Position numbers and translations under genes: made by a program. DNA of 41,074 bases from a virus: positions 1-41,074 of IMG/VR virus record IMGVR_UViG_3300025647_000086, one strand, 5' to 3'. The notes beneath the pieces are model-generated. The model ran no database searches. It worked only from the letters and a program-made list of their open reading frames with translations, and had not been told where the DNA came from. This document shows positions 17,288 to 23,767 of the stretch, one piece after another. The first letter of the stretch is position 1. The number at the start of each line of letters is the position of its first letter.

Positions 17288-17474
17288 TCTCTATCTCCTC
17301 TATAGTTACTAAACATAAATGTTTAAGTATACCTGCTGAATCCTTTTGAATTTTTACATTGTTAGAATTCAGCTGTTTAATGAAGTTATCAACCGCCTGC
17401 TCATCTGACTCGGCCTCAACTTTATGATCGAGGTACGCTCCGAGATGTCGAGCTTGGATACGATACGACTTCAT
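17241..17474 (-). CDS. Small protein, function unknown
   Basis: A 77-residue protein, mixed alpha/beta in appearance, with a basic N-terminal strand (Lys-Ser-Tyr-Arg-Ile-Gln-Ala-Arg) followed by an acidic helix containing Glu-Ala-Glu-Ser-Asp-Glu-Gln-Ala-Val-Asp-Asn-Phe. This resembles small DpnD/PcfM-like phage folds (strand, then an Ala/Glu helix), but only weakly. AAGGAG lies 13-15 bases before ATG, a little far. It is the middle gene of a three-gene leftward run. Confidence 0.5.
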   Translation of the reverse strand: MKSYRIQARHLGAYLDHKVEAESDEQAVDNFIKQLNSNNVKIQKDSAGILKHLCLVTIEEIENGKNVSVTFSKENGS

Positions 17475-17505
17475 GGGATAATTTTAACTCCTTTTTATTG
17501 AAAAA

Positions 17506-17742
17506 TCAAGTTTTTTTGCCTTTTGTGGTTTCGATGCACCATAATTCTCCATTGGTAATTGTCAAGCCATTTCTTTCTAAAACAGCCCTAATTTCAATAG
17601 CTTTTCGTTTACCTGCATTATCACAATCACTTAAAGACTTATAGTGAACTACAGGTTCTTCCCAAAAATTCATACAAGATTCTCCCCATTGATTGTTATC
17701 CGAAAAACAAATTAAACCAAACAATGCAAAAGTTTTTAACAT
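17506..17742 (-). CDS. Small cysteine-containing protein with signal-like N-terminus
   Basis: A 78-residue protein starting with a short hydrophobic segment (residues 2-13) ending in Cys-Phe-Ser, which could be a signal or anchor peptide. The rest is polar with cysteines at about 12, 23, 40 and 69, compatible with a small exported protein with disulfides. It is the first gene of the leftward trio and lies back-to-back with a rightward promoter. Function unknown. Confidence 0.5.
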   Translation of the reverse strand: MLKTFALFGLICFSDNNQWGESCMNFWEEPVVHYKSLSDCDNAGKRKAIEIRAVLERNGLTITNGELWCIETTKGKKT

Positions 17743-17749
17743 TTTTTAC

Positions 17750-17777
17750 TTGACCTTTCCTTATCATAACCTATATA
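17750..17777 (+). promoter_or_regulatory. Sigma70-like promoter for rightward accessory genes
   Basis: -35 TTGACC (17750-17755), a 16-base spacer and -10 TATATA (17772-17777). The expected start near 17784 is within two bases of the ATG at 17786, so the first gene may be translated from a leaderless message. No Shine-Dalgarno is present before that ATG. Confidence 0.6.
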
Positions 17778-17785
17778 CATGGGAT

Positions 17786-18013
17786 ATGAATAAAACTTTA
17801 ACAAATAGAGAACGTCTAATCTCTAAACTAAAACCTCTCGAGAAGAAAGGTAAAGTTACAATCAATTATGACACAGGCGAAGTAACATTACTAGGAAAAT
17901 CTAAAGAAGAAAATCGTGACATACTTCAACGATTTATGTATTCGGATCCTAGAACTTGTTTACAAATAATGCAACAAATGTATGGAGAAACAAATGACAA
18001 TAACCAAAGCTAA
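17786..18013 (+). CDS. Small basic protein, function unknown
   Basis: A 75-residue Lys/Arg-rich protein. Residues 20-40 read as beta strands (Gly-Lys-Val-Thr-Ile-Asn-Tyr-Asp-Thr-Gly-Glu-Val-Thr-Leu-Leu-Gly) and the rest as helix. I start it at the ATG at 17786 because the frame's more upstream start lies before the predicted promoter. It overlaps the next gene by 20 bases. No family recognised. Confidence 0.55.
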   Translation: MNKTLTNRERLISKLKPLEKKGKVTINYDTGEVTLLGKSKEENRDILQRFMYSDPRTCLQIMQQMYGETNDNNQS

Positions 18014-18293
18014 AAGTGTTTGTTTTAAATTATTCGTACGAGAGATTGATGATATCTTGAGTAAGATACACAATAAAAGTGTGGATGGCGATCCCTTAAC
18101 GGAAAACCACCCAGAATGGTTTAGTGCTAGAGAAAGATTAATTAGCATTAAAGTCGGTGGACCACACTTCGGCACTTTCCCCATAAACTTTCAACTTGCA
18201 AATCATTTAATTTTATCTGAACTAGCACACAGAGAAGATTATTGTAAAGAACATCATGATGCGTATGTTGAAAAGATGAGGTTAGTAAATTAA
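17994..18293 (+). CDS. Hypothetical phage protein
   Basis: A 99-residue protein from ATG 17994, which has GGAG ten bases upstream; a slightly longer start exists at 17982 but would consume that site. Conserved-looking features are a Glu-Asn-His-Pro-Glu-Trp-Phe segment, a Gly-Gly-Pro-His-Phe-Gly turn and a His-rich C-terminal helix (His-Arg-Glu-Asp-Tyr-Cys-Lys-Glu-His-His-Asp). No known family recognised. Confidence 0.55.
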   Translation: MTITKAKSVCFKLFVREIDDILSKIHNKSVDGDPLTENHPEWFSARERLISIKVGGPHFGTFPINFQLANHLILSELAHREDYCKEHHDAYVEKMRLVN

Positions 18294-18403
18294 TGGATAA
18301 TATCGGTTTAGCTATATTTGTTTTATTCTTACTGTTATTTCCAAAACTATGTCTAGGATTACTTGCAGCAATTGCAGCATTTATTTTTGGCACAACATTT
18401 TAA
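18293..18403 (+). CDS. Tiny two-helix membrane protein
   Basis: A 36-residue, almost wholly hydrophobic protein with two short membrane segments separated by Pro-Lys (a hairpin). Its ATG overlaps the previous stop as TAATG. It could be a small membrane effector; holin activity cannot be excluded but early-gene context argues against it. Confidence 0.5.
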   Translation: MDNIGLAIFVLFLLLFPKLCLGLLAAIAAFIFGTTF

Positions 18404-18410
18404 GGAGAAT

Positions 18411-18764
18411 ATGAAAAAAAAATTAGAAAATGAAGATGCTATGTTTGCAAAACATCAAAGAGACTGGCAAAGACAAGTACAAAAATTTATGATTAAAGGT
18501 ATACAACTTCATGAAAAAATAACTAATCAACCCATGATTTCAGGAATGCAAGAAACTTTGTTGTTTAGCATTATGTGGATTGAATTTGTAGAAGCATATA
18601 AAAATTTAAGCCCTACCACGTTAGATGAAGATGTGGATTTTCTAAAACATATGTTTGCTAAAGTCATGGAAGGAGATATTCCATTCAAACGAAGATGGCA
18701 GGATGGCGACGGATATGATGTTGGCCCTGCTGAAAATTTATACAAAAAACATACCATTAACTAA
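18411..18764 (+). CDS. Hypothetical phage protein
   Basis: A 117-residue helical protein from ATG 18411, chosen because AAGGAG lies five bases upstream and the longer frame would overlap the membrane mini-protein. The N-terminus is Lys/Glu-rich and the middle hydrophobic (Leu-Leu-Phe-Ser-Ile-Met-Trp-Ile-Glu-Phe). A polar C-terminus has a Gly-Asp-Gly-Tyr-Asp-Val-Gly motif. Unrecognised. Confidence 0.55.
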   Translation: MKKKLENEDAMFAKHQRDWQRQVQKFMIKGIQLHEKITNQPMISGMQETLLFSIMWIEFVEAYKNLSPTTLDEDVDFLKHMFAKVMEGDIPFKRRWQDGDGYDVGPAENLYKKHTIN

Positions 18765-18776
18765 GGAGAAAAAACA

Positions 18777-18986
18777 ATGGACATTAATAAATGGAAAAGT
18801 GTTGCTGTAAAAAAAGAAACGCACACACTTTTAACCGCACTCTGCACTATCAAAGAAAGGAATCCAGCGCGAATGATATCCAAACTGGTCAATGATTATG
18901 TAGAAATACTTGCAAAAAAGAACAAGCGATCGTTAGATGCTTATCGAAAGGAACTTCTTAAAAAAGGTTCTGATGCAATTAAGTAA
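18777..18986 (+). CDS. Ribbon-helix-helix (Arc/CopG-like) DNA-binding protein
   Basis: A 69-residue protein with the RHH layout: a short strand Lys-Ser-Val-Ala-Val-Lys-Lys-Glu (residues 6-13) followed by helix Thr-His-Thr-Leu-Leu-Thr-Ala-Leu-Cys and a second helix with Asn-Pro-Ala-Arg-Met-Ile-Ser-Lys-Leu-Val-Asn-Asp-Tyr. RHH dimers bind short palindromic operators. It is the only recognisable transcription factor of this type here, so it is a candidate binder of the repeated operator-like sites elsewhere in the window. AAGGAG precedes the ATG. Confidence 0.65.
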   Translation: MDINKWKSVAVKKETHTLLTALCTIKERNPARMISKLVNDYVEILAKKNKRSLDAYRKELLKKGSDAIK

Positions 18987-19491
18987 AATAAAAGATATAT
19001 CAAATTGTACGGTGAATATCATTGAAGATAATCAACCTGGGGTTTATTTTCTTTTTGATAAGGATAAAAAACTTATTTACATTGGAGAAAGTAAATTCCC
19101 TTTGATTCGAATACTCGATCATTATCATAAACATTATAAAATTCAGAAAGTGGGTGGTCGGCGATCTGGCTTTCAACAAAAAGGTATTGGTCCTGTATTT
19201 CATTATTTTAGAACAATGCATGTACAATCCGAAGATTATAGAATCCGACAACATTATGAAAAGCGATGGATCCGAAAATATGATCCACCTTTAAATTATA
19301 ATACGAGAGCACTTGGTTATGATTTATCTTGGAAAGAAATTAATTCTTTTATTCATGTGTATGAATCTTTTTTTAAAGCACAGATGACTTGGTCTCGTTA
19401 TTTAAATGATGAAGTGTGTGCGAAAAGAGAAAGTTACATTACATTGAAAGCAAGAAAAAGAAAATTACGATATAACGCAACAGGGAGGTAG
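18973..19491 (+). CDS. GIY-YIG endonuclease
   Basis: A 172-residue protein with a GIY-YIG nuclease core: Pro-Gly-Val-Tyr-Phe-Leu-Phe (the GIY strand), then Lys-Lys-Leu-Ile-Tyr-Ile-Gly-Glu-Ser (the YIG strand), a His/Tyr-rich helix and a conserved Tyr-Glu-Lys-Arg-Trp-Ile-Arg-Lys-Tyr-Asp-Pro-Pro-Leu-Asn-Tyr-Asn segment with the usual Glu and Asn. The C-terminus is basic. It could be a homing-type or repair nuclease. It starts inside the end of the RHH gene at an ATG with AAGG upstream. Confidence 0.8.
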   Translation: MQLSKIKDISNCTVNIIEDNQPGVYFLFDKDKKLIYIGESKFPLIRILDHYHKHYKIQKVGGRRSGFQQKGIGPVFHYFRTMHVQSEDYRIRQHYEKRWIRKYDPPLNYNTRALGYDLSWKEINSFIHVYESFFKAQMTWSRYLNDEVCAKRESYITLKARKRKLRYNATGR

Positions 19492-19492
19492 C

Positions 19493-19597
19493 ATGAAAAA
19501 GAAAAATATCGATGGATATTACTTTGATGGAAAAGATACTTGGATTCTATACAAAGTCGATAACAAAATCATTAGAAAGAAAATGAAACGTGCCTAA
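19493..19597 (+). CDS. Tiny basic protein
   Basis: A 34-residue protein with AGGGAGG five bases before ATG. It is Lys-rich with a Tyr-Tyr-Phe-Asp-Gly-Lys-Asp-Thr-Trp beta-like segment. It is too short for family assignment, but the start signal is strong and it fills the gap after the GIY-YIG gene. Confidence 0.4.
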   Translation: MKKKNIDGYYFDGKDTWILYKVDNKIIRKKMKRA

Positions 19598-19775
19598 TAT
19601 AAAAGGACAAGAAATTATCTGGAAAGGTAAATCCATTATATGGAAAGAAACATTGGTAGAAAAAATTATTAAACAAAGGAGGTTACGCCATGTCATACTA
19701 TTGGAAGGAGATGAAACGACGATACGAAAAGATGAGAAAGCAATTAAAGAACACATTAGAACGTATTACTTATGA
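19590..19775 (+). CDS. Doubtful GTG-start frame
   Basis: A 61-codon frame that would start at GTG overlapping the previous stop. Its last third overlaps the better-supported gene at 19690 and no ribosome-binding site is seen. Repeated Trp-Lys segments in its first half look protein-like, so I list it, but it may be a leader without a gene. Confidence 0.2.
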   Translation: MPNIKGQEIIWKGKSIIWKETLVEKIIKQRRLRHVILLEGDETTIRKDEKAIKEHIRTYYL

Positions 19776-19890
19776 GAATCGAAAAGTGTTGGAATCGGAT
19801 TGGGATAATAAACAAGATGAAATTTGGACTAATGTTTGTATTCTTTTATGGGGTGTTGCTGCAATCATTATTTCGGTAACTTTATTTTAA
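19690..19890 (+). CDS. Small coiled-coil protein with C-terminal membrane helix
   Basis: A 66-residue protein with AAGGAGG nine bases before ATG. The first 45 residues are a strongly charged helix; the last 18 form a hydrophobic membrane helix (Ile-Leu-Leu-Trp-Gly-Val-Ala-Ala-Ile-Ile). This tail-anchored layout resembles small phage membrane effectors. Function unknown. Confidence 0.55.
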   Translation: MSYYWKEMKRRYEKMRKQLKNTLERITYENRKVLESDWDNKQDEIWTNVCILLWGVAAIIISVTLF

Positions 19891-19896
19891 TATTTT

Positions 19897-20136
19897 ATGA
19901 CTGAATTTACGAAAGGTATATTTGTATTTTTAAAACTACAGCTACAGCATAGCTCATTGGCTCGAGCAATTATTTATACGGTAGGTCATATTTTTATTGC
20001 ATCTTTATGTAATATTTTTATAACGGGTGCTGAATTACATTTAGCAACGGCCGATGCAATTATTGAGCCATTTATTAACGGAATCTGGTATTACTTACTA
20101 GATAAAACTTGGAGTAGGAGGATCTATAAATCATGA
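19897..20136 (+). CDS. DUF2061-like membrane protein
   Basis: A 79-residue membrane protein with two hydrophobic segments. It contains Ser-Leu-Ala-Arg-Ala-Ile-Ile-Tyr, an Ile-Thr-Gly turn, Ala-Xxx-Ala-Ile-Ile-Glu-Pro and a C-terminal Tyr-Tyr-Leu-Leu-Asp-Lys-Thr-Trp-Ser-Arg. These match the layout of the DUF2061 family of small predicted membrane proteins common in bacteria. Its role in a phage is unknown. The next gene starts inside its last codons. Confidence 0.6.
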   Translation: MTEFTKGIFVFLKLQLQHSSLARAIIYTVGHIFIASLCNIFITGAELHLATADAIIEPFINGIWYYLLDKTWSRRIYKS

Positions 20137-20288
20137 AAGAATACGAAATCTGTGACACCTGTAAAGGGAATCATTACGAGACGGACGAAAACGGGAACTA
20201 CCATTTATGCGGTGGCTGTGGAGGAGTAGAGAAGGAGAAGGAACACTCGACACTGGCCACTGGAATCGATCCATATGATAAAGACTAA
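20133..20288 (+). CDS. Small zinc-finger protein
   Basis: A 51-residue protein with Cys-Asp-Thr-Cys and Cys-Gly-Gly-Cys-Gly-Gly knuckles, similar to DnaJ-type Cys-x2-Cys-x-Gly-x-Gly zinc repeats. AGGAGG lies upstream of ATG. The coding sequence is noticeably more GC-rich than its neighbours. Probably a zinc-binding adaptor; partner unknown. Confidence 0.55.
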   Translation: MKEYEICDTCKGNHYETDENGNYHLCGGCGGVEKEKEHSTLATGIDPYDKD

Positions 20289-20289
20289 T

Positions 20290-20556
20290 ATGAAAAACAA
20301 AGTAAATAAAAAACATATGGAAGAAGTGTTAGAACTCCTTGCGAATCGTTTAAACAAAATAGAATATGCTCAGGTGACTTCTGCTATGTCTATGTTGTTT
20401 ATTGGACACACTTTTGGCATGTCTGAAGATGGGTTTGAGTTTATTAATTTAGCTATTCAATCAAGAAAATCGGCTCATGAAAAAAGAATTTTACGAAAAA
20501 AAGAAGATGTAAGGTCTTTACAAGCTAAGATAATTAAGTTAAGAAAGAAGGATTAA
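20290..20556 (+). CDS. Helical protein, function unknown
   Basis: An 88-residue helical protein from ATG 20290 (an in-frame ATG at 20275 would add five residues and overlap the zinc-finger gene). It has a Lys-rich coiled-coil-like C-terminal third and a Met/Gly-containing middle (Ala-Met-Ser-Met-Leu-Phe-Ile-Gly-His-Thr-Phe-Gly-Met). No clear ribosome-binding site. Unrecognised. Confidence 0.5.
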   Translation: MKNKVNKKHMEEVLELLANRLNKIEYAQVTSAMSMLFIGHTFGMSEDGFEFINLAIQSRKSAHEKRILRKKEDVRSLQAKIIKLRKKD

Positions 20557-20600
20557 AACACTATTTTTCCCTAAATGGTGAGTTAATTTGCTTTGATTTG

Positions 20601-20641
20601 TTGAGGAGGATTATATTTTACCCTTTGTTAGTCCTCCTCGA
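20601..20641 (+). promoter_or_regulatory. Hairpin in the intergenic leader
   Basis: Arms TTGAGGAGGA and TCCTCCTCGA pair over about 10 bp (one G-U) around a loop of roughly 21 bases that includes TTATATTTTACCC. The left arm looks like a Shine-Dalgarno without a start codon after it. TTGCTT plus TATATT 18 bases apart lie just before, a weak promoter candidate for the gene at 20697. Confidence 0.4.
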
Positions 20642-20696
20642 CTTCTATTGCATTTCCCCCCAAAATCAACTAATCCTCGAATAAACATGGAGCTAC

Positions 20697-21122
20697 ATGA
20701 ATTTAACAAACAAGGTGTTAAAAGTATTAGGTATGGGGTTGTCGAATGAGATGCTTAAAACAGATTTGACTCCAGAAGTGAAACTGTGGAGAGCAGTATT
20801 GACTATGGCAATTGAAGATGTGCTAAATACAAGTCAAACGCGAAACGAATCTATTGCAAAAGCACAAGCGCATGATTGGTTCGTAGAGAACTCTAATGAC
20901 TTCCAGAATGTATGTTATAACGCTGGTTTAGACGCTGACTGGGTACGGGATAGGTATATTTTGGCACTGGACACTGGGATAGTTAGATTCACTCAAAAAC
21001 AACATCTTTTTGTCCGATATTTCACTAAATACAATCAACTTAAGGAGGAAAAAGACCAAAATGTACGTAAAAAACTACAAAAGATTATTGAAGAACTGCG
21101 CAAAAAGCTATTTAAGAGCTAG
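20697..21122 (+). CDS. Conserved marine-phage protein, function unknown
   Basis: A 141-residue protein with Val-Lys-Leu-Trp-Arg-Ala-Val-Leu-Thr-Met-Ala-Ile-Glu-Asp-Val (about 28-42), Ala-His-Asp-Trp-Phe-Val, Phe-Gln-Asn-Val-Cys-Tyr-Asn-Ala-Gly-Leu-Asp-Ala-Asp-Trp-Val-Arg-Asp-Arg (about 72-89), then a charged coil. Similar small proteins are common in phages of several hosts. The Leu-Asp-xx-xx-Val-Arg segment looks like part of a helix-turn-helix, so a regulatory role is possible but unproven. It sits just before the late region. GGAG precedes the ATG. Confidence 0.6.
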   Translation: MNLTNKVLKVLGMGLSNEMLKTDLTPEVKLWRAVLTMAIEDVLNTSQTRNESIAKAQAHDWFVENSNDFQNVCYNAGLDADWVRDRYILALDTGIVRFTQKQHLFVRYFTKYNQLKEEKDQNVRKKLQKIIEELRKKLFKS

Positions 21123-21189
21123 AAATCCACAATTTAAAAAATTTTGGAAAAACCTTTACTTTAGGATTAAATACAGATATGCTAACTAG
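21061..21189 (+). CDS. Putative small basic protein overlapping the previous gene
   Basis: A 42-residue frame offset from the end of the preceding gene, starting after AAGGAGG (12 bases before ATG). It is Lys/Arg/Tyr/aromatic-rich (pattern Lys-Asn-Tyr-Lys-Arg-Leu-Leu-Lys-Asn-Cys-Ala-Lys). The first 62 bases overlap the other gene; the remaining bases would otherwise be empty. Moderately plausible. Confidence 0.4.
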   Translation: MYVKNYKRLLKNCAKSYLRARNPQFKKFWKNLYFRIKYRYAN

Positions 21190-21224
21190 TGACTATGTGT
21201 CGAACAATCAACATGGGGAATATG

Positions 21225-21425
21225 ATGAAATATTCCTTTAATAATAAAAACGGATACCGATTCGTTGATACCAGACCTCTTTGTGCTAACTGCAGGGAAA
21301 AGAAAGCTGACTTCATGAAAGATAATTATTTTTTCTGTGGTGAATGTGCTTTAGAAATGCATGAAAGCAAAAAAACAACAAAAGAATACCTTATTTCACA
21401 AAAATTACAAAAGACTGACCTCTAA
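21225..21425 (+). CDS. Small zinc-finger protein
   Basis: A 66-residue protein with Cys-Ala-Asn-Cys and Cys-Gly-Glu-Cys pairs 15-20 residues apart, a typical zinc ribbon, then a Lys-rich helical tail. I start it at ATG 21225 because GGGGA lies four to five bases before it; upstream in-frame ATGs at 21189, 21213 and 21222 lack that. Unknown partner. Confidence 0.6.
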   Translation: MKYSFNNKNGYRFVDTRPLCANCREKKADFMKDNYFFCGECALEMHESKKTTKEYLISQKLQKTDL

Positions 21426-21472
21426 ATAGATATTTTTACCCTTTTACTACTTCACTACCTCTAAAAAAAGTC

Positions 21473-21582
21473 TGACATACGTGACAAAACCTCTATTTTA
21501 GACATAAGACATTGAATATATTGAATAATACTCTGTCACAAACACTCTAAATATGTGACATAGACCTGACATACCTGACATA
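21473..21582. repeat. TGACATA iteron-like cluster upstream of small terminase
   Basis: TGACATA occurs at 21473-21479, 21556-21562, 21567-21573 and 21576-21582, with near copies at 21482 (TGACAAA) and 21510 (AGACATA) and an inverted TGTCACA at 21534. Spacings of 9-11 bases put several copies on one helix face. The whole 21426-21686 gap is non-coding. It may be an activator/repressor site for late genes, a replication origin or a packaging-related site. Confidence 0.55.
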
Positions 21583-21686
21583 AACTACCTTGTGGGATGA
21601 ACACCTAAATGGTTTGAGAATATTAAAAAGGTTAAAAATATCTTATTGGACTAGAAAAACTTGACCGATTTAAGTATGATGTGGCA

Positions 21687-22196
21687 ATGCCTAAAAAAGC
21701 TAATATATTAAAAACTGTACATGAATTAACTCCAAAACAAAGAAAGTTTGTGGATACACTTGTTGCTAATTGGGGTTCTATATCCAAATCTAAAGCAGCG
21801 GAAGAAGCTGGTTATAAATCAAAAACTAAAAACGGTTTATCTGAAATGGCTTCAAGATTAACAAATCCAAATTTAAATCCTCACGTAGTTAGATATCTTG
21901 AAAAGAAATTGGCACAAGAAGAAGCAAAGTATGGAAACAAACTTCGTTCTTTTAAAAGATTAGAAAAGTTTGGCGACTTAGCCGTAGATAAAAATCAATT
22001 TGCAGCAGCAATCAATTCTGAATTCAGACTAGGACAACTAGCAGGAATGTATGTAGATAGAAAAGAAGTAACCCATAATATGTTGGAGGGTATGTCTCGT
22101 GAACAACTTGAAAAAAGGTTATCCGAATTGGAACAAAAGATCGGTGATGCCAAAAATATCATTGACGTCACGCCAGAAGAAATTATGGAAGAGTAA
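21687..22196 (+). CDS. terS: Terminase small subunit
   Basis: A 169-residue DNA-recognition subunit of the packaging motor. The start reads Leu-Thr-Pro-Lys-Gln-Arg-Lys-Phe-Val-Asp (about 13-22), then Ser-Lys-Ser-Lys-Ala-Ala-Glu-Glu-Ala-Gly-Tyr-Lys-Ser (a helix-turn-helix as in Terminase_2-type small subunits). The C-terminus is a charged coiled coil (Glu-Gln-Leu-Glu-Lys-Arg-Leu-Ser-Glu-Leu-Glu) likely for oligomerisation. I prefer ATG 21687 over GTG 21681. A TATGAT lies just upstream, consistent with a very short leader. Unusually, the large subunit is 4 kb downstream. Confidence 0.85.
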   Translation: MPKKANILKTVHELTPKQRKFVDTLVANWGSISKSKAAEEAGYKSKTKNGLSEMASRLTNPNLNPHVVRYLEKKLAQEEAKYGNKLRSFKRLEKFGDLAVDKNQFAAAINSEFRLGQLAGMYVDRKEVTHNMLEGMSREQLEKRLSELEQKIGDAKNIIDVTPEEIMEE

Positions 22197-22285
22197 AGAA
22201 CCTTCTGATTTTTTTCTGTTGTTTAATGAAATACATAATTCTCATTTAATGAGTACTAACGTAGGAAGGGTAAGTGTAAAGGTAG

Positions 22286-22579
22286 ATGGCAAAAAGAAAA
22301 ATAACAATAAATAAAAAATCAAAAGATTGGAAATCTCGTTTCCCTCTCGTTGAAATAACGTGGGTAGACATTTGTAGTGATTCCTCTTGGAGATCCCTGA
22401 AAGAGCTGTCTGATTCTGAGCTGCCAAAATGTGTTACGAAAGGTCATCTGTTTAGTCAATCCAAAGGTGTTACAAGAGTGTTTGGAGATTATAGTTTAAA
22501 TGCAAAAGGTGACATAGACGAGATAGGAAACAGTACAATTATACCTAATTCTGTCATTGAAGAAATTAAAAAAATATGA
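22286..22579 (+). CDS. Conserved small phage protein
   Basis: A 97-residue protein with a Lys-rich start followed by Val-Glu-Ile-Thr-Trp-Val-Asp-Ile, Ser-Ser-Trp, Lys-Cys-Val-Thr-Lys-Gly-His-Leu and a beta-rich middle. This layout (Trp-x-Asp-Ile ... Ser-Trp ... Cys-x-Thr-x-Gly) is familiar from many small phage proteins of unknown function. The coding DNA contains two CTCGTT words (22335, 22346), the first of the cluster found downstream. Confidence 0.6.
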   Translation: MAKRKITINKKSKDWKSRFPLVEITWVDICSDSSWRSLKELSDSELPKCVTKGHLFSQSKGVTRVFGDYSLNAKGDIDEIGNSTIIPNSVIEEIKKI

Positions 22580-22662
22580 AAAAACATACTAGACAAATTA
22601 TCTTTTCTGTTTGGGTAATCATTATTTTATTCGTTGCCTTGACCTATTTAAAATGGCTCTAA
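22576..22662 (+). CDS. 28-residue membrane mini-protein
   Basis: Begins by ATGA overlap with the preceding gene. Basic N-terminus (Met-Lys-Lys-His-Thr-Arg) then one membrane helix of about 18 residues. Overlaps the start of the VRR-NUC gene by 10 bases. Plausible single-pass mini-protein. Confidence 0.45.
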   Translation: MKKHTRQIIFSVWVIIILFVALTYLKWL

Positions 22663-23045
22663 GAAAACGCGAATCTAAGCTGTTTGATCGTATCAAGAAG
22701 AATATTAAAAACGTACATTTTACAAGGATAGAAAGCTCAACTATCAACGGAATACCTGACGTACATGGCACTGGTTCTGGTCATTCTTTTTGGCTTGAAT
22801 TGAAATCTAATACAGGCAAGTTTCCGAAGCTTGATAAATTTCAAATCGCTTGGTGTTACGAAGAATACCGACATGGCGGTAGAGTTTTTATTCTGTATCA
22901 GGCCCTCTCGCAGGGAGCCCTAGAACTTTACAGCGTGCAAGGTATCCCTACGGATAGTAAAAACCTCGTTCTCGTACACTCGCTACCCGACCCTGTTCCC
23001 GTTTCCCGTTGGGATGAGCTCAGGTCCTTCCTGATCCATCACTAG
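22653..23045 (+). CDS. VRR-NUC-type nuclease
   Basis: A 130-residue PD-(D/E)XK nuclease of the VRR-NUC kind: Gly-Ile-Pro-Asp36, Trp-Leu-Glu49-Leu-Lys51, Gln64 in Phe-Gln-Ile-Ala-Trp, and Gly-Gly-Arg-Val-Phe-Ile-Leu. Such phage proteins cleave branched or nicked DNA and are often found beside terminase genes. From about residue 95 the coding sequence becomes much more GC-rich and contains copies of the repeat words seen downstream (ACCTCGTTCTCGTA; TCCCGTTTCCCGTT), so the C-terminal tail appears to be made of repeat sequence. Confidence 0.8.
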   Translation: MALRKRESKLFDRIKKNIKNVHFTRIESSTINGIPDVHGTGSGHSFWLELKSNTGKFPKLDKFQIAWCYEEYRHGGRVFILYQALSQGALELYSVQGIPTDSKNLVLVHSLPDPVPVSRWDELRSFLIHH

Positions 23046-23359
23046 CATCCTCCCAGATGGTGAGCTGCAGCGTGGTCGGTATCCCGTTTCTCGTTCTCGT
23101 TTGCCATTCCCGTTTCTCGTTTATTAACGGACACCGCAGGAGCGTCCTTCGCAGCTCAGGATGCGGATGGAAAGAGTAGCTCAGATCCCGTTTCCCGTTT
23201 GACAAAGAACAACAGATTGGTTAGGTTTTGGTAAGGAGCAGCAGGACCAGCTCCAGAGGAAATTCAAATCCCGTTTCTCGTTCTTACACGGCTTGGCGTG
23301 TAATAACTAATAAGCAGCAGGAGCGTCCTTCGCTGCGAAGCTCAGTCCCGTTTTTCGTT
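22997..23359 (+). repeat. Spaced 14-mer repeat TCCCGTTTYYCGTT
   Basis: Six copies at 22997, 23082, 23108, 23186, 23269 and 23346, mostly 77-85 bases apart with one 26-base step. Between them lies a second degenerate unit around CAGGAGCGTCCTTCGC followed by AGCTCAG (23136-23160, 23317-23345; weaker at 23392-23420), each able to fold a small AGGA/TCCT stem. The 23046-23500 stretch has no gene that I can support; these repeats fill it. Confidence 0.7.
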
Positions 23360-23441
23360 GGTCGGTGGCGAAAGGCAAATGGTTAGGGAACACAGGACGC
23401 CATCCTTCTGGCAGCTCAGGAAAAAAAATAAAAATTAGCTC

Positions 23442-23494
23442 TTGACATTGAGGATTACATATCTTATGTAGATGGGATAACTTTAACAAAGGAG
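23442..23494 (+). promoter_or_regulatory. Promoter plus shared leader box A
   Basis: TTGACA (23442-23447), a 17-base spacer and TATGTA (23465-23470), followed by the box AACTTTAACAAAGGAG (23479-23494) that includes the ribosome-binding site of the gene at 23501. The identical 16-base box occurs before the gene at 24283, and a near copy before 25218. Confidence 0.6.
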
Positions 23495-23500
23495 AAAACA

Positions 23501-23767
23501 ATGACAAAACCACAACAGTTCGTCTACTTCAAAGATTTACAGAAGGGGGACGTTATCAAAACGAATCACTTACATCCGCTGCATCATGTGACTGCGAAGG
23601 TGATGGAATCACCGCGCCAGGGTAAAGGAGTCAAGAAGACACTTCTGTGTGAAGTCCACGGTACTCAGCTGGGATTGTTTGATGAAGTAGGATCTATCTA
23701 CAGCAAACAGGCGCTGCTGCGTTTGAATGCCGACAACACAACTTGGAGCAGGATTCTTCATGACTAA
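23501..23767 (+). CDS. Unknown protein in GC-richer island
   Basis: An 88-residue protein, beta-rich at first (Phe-Lys-Asp-Leu-Gln-Lys-Gly-Asp-Val-Ile-Lys-Thr), with a His-rich loop and basic middle; it may be a small beta-barrel. Its base composition and codon choice are clearly more GC-rich than the phage core, pointing to a different origin. It has an excellent ribosome-binding site in the shared leader box. Not recognised. Confidence 0.6.
   Translation: MTKPQQFVYFKDLQKGDVIKTNHLHPLHHVTAKVMESPRQGKGVKKTLLCEVHGTQLGLFDEVGSIYSKQALLRLNADNTTWSRILHD

Noticed and set aside
18973-19491. GIY-YIG gene as part of a group I intron
   Set aside because: It sits between intact small genes with its own start; no split gene or intron core is visible.
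22997-23359. Spaced repeats as a CRISPR array
   Set aside because: The repeat is only 14 bases, spacing is uneven (26 versus about 80) and the intervals themselves contain a second repeated unit; no cas gene is nearby.
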